Assembly (NCBI GenBank): GCA_023299945.1
Contig: JALZVZ010000094.1
Location: 1-29,391 of the forward strand
Direction of reading: 5' to 3'
Origin: Altererythrobacter sp.
Lineage (GTDB): Bacteria; Pseudomonadota; Alphaproteobacteria; Sphingomonadales; Sphingomonadaceae
DNA: 29,391 bases
Position numbers and translations under genes: made by a program. Within the stretch, counting starts at the first letter, position 1. Each line of letters begins with the position of its first letter. Below are positions 26,366 to 29,391 of the stretch, piece by piece. The notes under the pieces were generated by a model that made no database searches, was not told where the DNA came from, and saw only the letters and a list, made by a program, of their open reading frames with translations.

Positions 26366-28208
26366 CATTGCTAGTTTTGAGTGTCGGCTGTGATGCCAAT
26401 TGCTCGGCAATGGATTTTTCAATTACGGGTCCCGAATCGGGCGCTCGGCGTTCAATCAACCGAGAAGCTGTGCGATATGCTTGCGGCTGAGGGAAGCCAG
26501 GCCATTTGCCTTGCGCCATTGCTTCACGCGCTGGTGAGGCTTGGCCTTCTGCGCGTTGATACATCCAGAAATTGCGCATCACGATAGAGACATAGCCGCG
26601 CGTCTCCCAATAGGGGATCGATTCCATATAAAGCAGCGGGTCATTCTTATCGTTGATCTCGCTATTCCAGCGAGAGATCGGGCGAAGACCGGCATTGTAG
26701 GCGGCCATAATCTTAGGCAATTTGCCTTGGGTCGCGCCGCTATCGCGCAGCATTTCGAGATGCTCTTGGCCAAAGGCAAGATTCACCTCAGGCTTCGACA
26801 GATCGCTGGCCGTGCCGCGAACGCCGAGTTTGGAGGCATGGTCGCGTGCAGCCGCTGGCATAATCTGCATCAAGCCGCGCGCGCCCGCTGGGCTGACGAC
26901 CGATGCGCGGAAATTGGATTCCTGCAAAGTATGCGCAAAGGCTAGGCTAGGATCGACGCGCCAGCCACTGGTGGGCTGCCAATCGGCAACGGGATAGCGC
27001 AGCGCGCGCTCAGAAACGGTTCCATAAGGGGCATTGTGCGCCATCCACAATTGCGTGGCTGGCATGCCGAGTTCTCGGGCAAAGCGCGACAGCGCTTGAT
27101 AATTGACAGGGTCGCCGATTTTTGCCTGATGACGAAGCACTTCGTCGGCAAGCTTGCTGCGGCCAATTTGTGCAAGGCCTGCGGCTACCTTGACGTTGGA
27201 ATGATTGCGCAGACTCTGCCAGTCTTGGCTGCTCAGCTTTGCACCTTGATCGCCTCCGGGTAGGTTAACGCCCAGCTGTTCCATAGCGAGCATGCCGTAA
27301 AGTGTCTCGTCAGCGCGTGCAGCCATCCGCAATTGTTCATCGGCATCACCGGGGCGCCGGCAACGCATATAGCTGCGGCCGGCCCAGTAATGGGATGCTG
27401 CGGTCAGCTCAATATTGGTTGAACCATGTGCGCCGCGTGCAAATGCATCAGCGGCAGCGGCGCAATCATTCATACGCCATGCGGCAAGGCCTGCGACCCA
27501 TTCGCCTTCTGCAACCCATGCGCCGGAACCTTGGCTCACTGTACGCGCAAGGGCGAGGGCGGCACGGTCATCGTTTTCAATGTAAAAGCTCCAGGCGACA
27601 CGTTGCCGCCATTCGGCGCGGGCTGCTGAGCTAAGTGATGCGTCCACGCCCTGAAGCAATTGCTTTGCGCCTAACGGATCATCGTTTTTAATGCGGTCAA
27701 GGATCGCCGACTTTGTCCGGCCCGGCATTGTACCGTCATTAACTGGCTTGGGCCGGATGCGCTTTGATGCGTAAGGTTGTCGTGAGAAGCTGCGCGATTG
27801 CGGCAAAGCGGGGATGCCGCTTAAACCGCGGCGCTCACCCAATCGGCTAAGCTGGGCTGCTTGAGGCAGTGATGTGCCATCGTTGAACCAGCCAGCGATT
27901 TGACCGGGGCTGACCTTTGGGCTGTTGGCATGGGTGTAATATTCTGCGCGGGCAACTTGATGCAGTAATCCGCCTTGGCGCGAATTGAGCATGCTTTCCA
28001 CGCGGTCCCATTGTTGGCGGTCAATTGCGCTGAACAGGTCGCGGTAAAAGCTTTGCTCTGAATTGCTCAACACAGTGGGGATTGCACTGCCGCGATCAGA
28101 TACGCGGAAATTGTCAGAGCTGGAATTGGCGCTGGCCGGCAAGGCCGCCACTCCGACAAAGCCAGCGAGACACAGTTTAGCAATTTGCCAGTTTTTATTC
28201 TTGTTCAT
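26343..28208 (-). CDS. Soluble lytic murein transglycosylase (Slt type)
   Basis: A periplasmic enzyme that cleaves peptidoglycan glycan strands, forming 1,6-anhydromuramyl ends. The N-terminal signal peptide is evident (LCLAGFVGVAALPASA). A long helical superhelix region (residues ~40-400, TPR-like) precedes the catalytic SLT domain. Catalytic Glu430 is in LQESNFRASV, followed by GARGLMQIMPAAA and AAYNAGLRPISRW. Length is 621 aa, close to Slt70-class enzymes. The ribosome binding site is weak. The start overlaps the end of the upstream UDG-like gene by 14 bases, and the end overlaps moaB, so the three genes form one compact minus-strand unit. Confidence 0.93.
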   Translation of the reverse strand: MNKNKNWQIAKLCLAGFVGVAALPASANSSSDNFRVSDRGSAIPTVLSNSEQSFYRDLFSAIDRQQWDRVESMLNSRQGGLLHQVARAEYYTHANSPKVSPGQIAGWFNDGTSLPQAAQLSRLGERRGLSGIPALPQSRSFSRQPYASKRIRPKPVNDGTMPGRTKSAILDRIKNDDPLGAKQLLQGVDASLSSAARAEWRQRVAWSFYIENDDRAALALARTVSQGSGAWVAEGEWVAGLAAWRMNDCAAAADAFARGAHGSTNIELTAASHYWAGRSYMRCRRPGDADEQLRMAARADETLYGMLAMEQLGVNLPGGDQGAKLSSQDWQSLRNHSNVKVAAGLAQIGRSKLADEVLRHQAKIGDPVNYQALSRFARELGMPATQLWMAHNAPYGTVSERALRYPVADWQPTSGWRVDPSLAFAHTLQESNFRASVVSPAGARGLMQIMPAAARDHASKLGVRGTASDLSKPEVNLAFGQEHLEMLRDSGATQGKLPKIMAAYNAGLRPISRWNSEINDKNDPLLYMESIPYWETRGYVSIVMRNFWMYQRAEGQASPAREAMAQGKWPGFPQPQAYRTASRLIERRAPDSGPVIEKSIAEQLASQPTLKTSNDETQVGG

Positions 28209-28989
28209 TAAACCAACCGTTCCGTATTTTCACCCAGCGCCGCCAAAACCTAGCTTTCAATGATGGGGATCCCATCAAGCCGCCTAAGCTTTCAGCAACA
28301 AACAACGGGGTTGTGCGGTTGTCATGGTTAATTTGTTGTAAACTACCAGCCTCTTTTTGCAGCTCTTCCGCCGCTCCGTGCTGCAAAAGCGGTAGGATGT
28401 GCGAACCGAAGGCAAGGACGCGCTTTGGGTGGGCCAGGGCGATGTGCAAATGCAGCACCTCGGCGTAACCCTTGAGTGCCAAATCGCTTCCATCCGCCAT
28501 GGGAGTATCGCGCGGAAGGGCCGAGGCGTAATAGACATCCTCAGTTGCAATCGCGCTGGCCTTGAGGATTTTCTCCAATAATTGCCCTTGGGCACCGCTG
28601 AGCAATTGCGCGCCATCGTCGGCTGCTGGATCGAGCACCAGCACCATCAATTCAGCGCTAGCCTTACCGCGAGGAGCAATGCGCCCGCGCGGGCCGATTG
28701 CGTCCAATGCTGGGTCTTCGAGCCACCACGCATGAAAAGCATCCAAATTGTCTGGCGCGGTGCCTTTTGGCAAAATCCGCAGGACTTCCGGTTTTTTCTC
28801 TGGCTCTGGTTCGAGTTTTGCCGCGCGTCTAGCAGGCGCTGCTTTGTCCGGCTCTGAAGCTTCTGCTTCGGCAAGCCAATCCGTAACGTCATCGGCAAAA
28901 TCAAAGTCCACGCCAGCACTGCGCCACCATTCGATGGCCGCGCCGAATTGATCGGTTAAAGATGGGGGTTGGGTGGTCATACTCTTCAT
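28195..28989 (-). CDS. Degenerate uracil-DNA-glycosylase-superfamily protein
   Basis: A 264-aa protein whose C-terminal ~170 residues resemble the family 4/5 uracil-DNA glycosylase fold: GAQGQLLEKILKASAI, DVYYASALPRDTP, YAEVLHLHIALAHPKRVLAFG. The expected catalytic motif A (GEAPG-type) reads LVLDPAADDG. The usual HPS/HPA motif near the C-terminus is replaced by ESLGGLMGSPSLK. The protein contains no cysteine at all, so it cannot hold the 4Fe-4S cluster of family 4 enzymes. The N-terminal ~70 residues are acidic and Ala/Glu-rich. Glycosylase activity is therefore doubtful; a DNA- or nucleotide-binding role is possible. The start may be ATG 28989 or ATG 28980. Confidence 0.7.
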   Translation of the reverse strand: MKSMTTQPPSLTDQFGAAIEWWRSAGVDFDFADDVTDWLAEAEASEPDKAAPARRAAKLEPEPEKKPEVLRILPKGTAPDNLDAFHAWWLEDPALDAIGPRGRIAPRGKASAELMVLVLDPAADDGAQLLSGAQGQLLEKILKASAIATEDVYYASALPRDTPMADGSDLALKGYAEVLHLHIALAHPKRVLAFGSHILPLLQHGAAEELQKEAGSLQQINHDNRTTPLFVAESLGGLMGSPSLKARFWRRWVKIRNGWFNEQE

Positions 28990-29073
28990 TGCGGGTCTTG
29001 ACCTTCAAAGGCTCAGCAATCAAGGCTTAACGGCAATTTGAACACGAATTTATCGGTAAGATAGGAAGCACAG

Positions 29074-29391
29074 ATGAGCGAACGGGAATCCATGCCATGT
29101 GATGTGGTGATTGTAGGCGGCGGGCCAGCGGGTCTATCGGCGGCAATCCGGCTGAAACAGCTCAATGAAGAGCTCGAAGTGGTGGTACTGGAAAAGGGCT
29201 CTGAAATCGGCGCGCATATTCTTTCCGGCGCAGTCGTGGACCCGAAAGCTCTGGATGAGCTTTTTCCTGAATGGCGCGATATGGATTGCCCCATGGGGCA
29301 AACCCCTGTGACCGACAATTGGCATTGGGCGCTGACCAAGGGCGCAAAGTTCAACATGCCGCACCTGATGATGCCGCCCCTGATGAGCAAT
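29074..29391 (+). CDS. Electron-transfer flavoprotein:ubiquinone oxidoreductase (5' part)
   Basis: The gene runs off the window end after 106 codons. It begins at ATG 29074, with AGGA 7 bases upstream. The N-terminal FAD-binding motif VVIVGGGPAGLSAAIRLKQ, then VVLEKGSEIGAHILSGAV and DELFPEW, are diagnostic of ETF-QO, the inner-membrane enzyme that passes electrons from fatty-acid and amino-acid oxidation via ETF to ubiquinone. The acyl-CoA synthetase gene 5 kb away fits such metabolism. It is divergent from the UDG-like gene, with an 84-bp gap between the two starts. Confidence 0.93.
   Translation, partial: MSERESMPCDVVIVGGGPAGLSAAIRLKQLNEELEVVVLEKGSEIGAHILSGAVVDPKALDELFPEWRDMDCPMGQTPVTDNWHWALTKGAKFNMPHLMMPPLMSN

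Overview
The window looks like chromosome of a Sphingomonadales alphaproteobacterium, most probably from the Erythrobacteraceae (Erythrobacter/Altererythrobacter type). The reasons are the character of the housekeeping proteins (B. subtilis-type PurF with Fe-S cysteines, a single LolC/LolE-type permease next to LolD, DnaE1 with a degenerate PHP start, two-subunit KorAB), a base composition of mid-50s % G+C by eye, and tightly packed genes. The placement rests on remembered family features, not on a search. I see no phage, IS element, CRISPR array, rRNA or tRNA. No gene-free stretch exceeds 300 bases.

Layout. At 1-3422 (+) lie guaB, an RsmB-type RNA methyltransferase and an exported TPR protein. 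At 3439-4883 (-) an HSL-family esterase is followed by a Nudix hydrolase of the RppH type, overlapping by ATGA. At 5064-7990 (+) korA and korB encode 2-oxoacid:ferredoxin oxidoreductase, also overlapping by ATGA. At 8037-12885 (+) come a YdjM-like membrane metal-dependent hydrolase, a DNA photolyase, a cyclopropane-fatty-acid-synthase-like methyltransferase and a class-C beta-lactamase-fold serine hydrolase. At 12907-15609 (-) purF is coupled to an SDR oxidoreductase, followed by a PilZ protein. At 15655-21776 (+) a short leader ORF with a near-perfect Shine-Dalgarno runs into the lipoprotein-release permease gene, then lolD, a glutathione peroxidase and dnaE.

At 21773-22207 (-) there is a small membrane protein. 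At 22266-25819 (+) come an acyl-CoA synthetase, an RluE-type pseudouridine synthase that appears to start at ATT, a DUF1330 protein, an unrecognised small protein and an exported FecR-domain protein. At 25826-28989 (-) a degenerate uracil-DNA-glycosylase-fold protein, a Slt-type lytic transglycosylase and MoaB follow one another with short overlaps. The window ends inside an ETF:ubiquinone oxidoreductase gene (+).

Most of this is core metabolism, envelope maintenance and information processing. I did not find a convincing new defence or mobile system. The observations most worth a second look are the apparent AUU start of the rluE-like gene, the leader ORF and hairpins upstream of the lipoprotein permease, the cysteine-free UDG-like protein that has lost both catalytic motifs, the palindrome upstream of guaB, and convergent genes packed with almost no space, one pair sharing a single CTAG as the stop codon on both strands.
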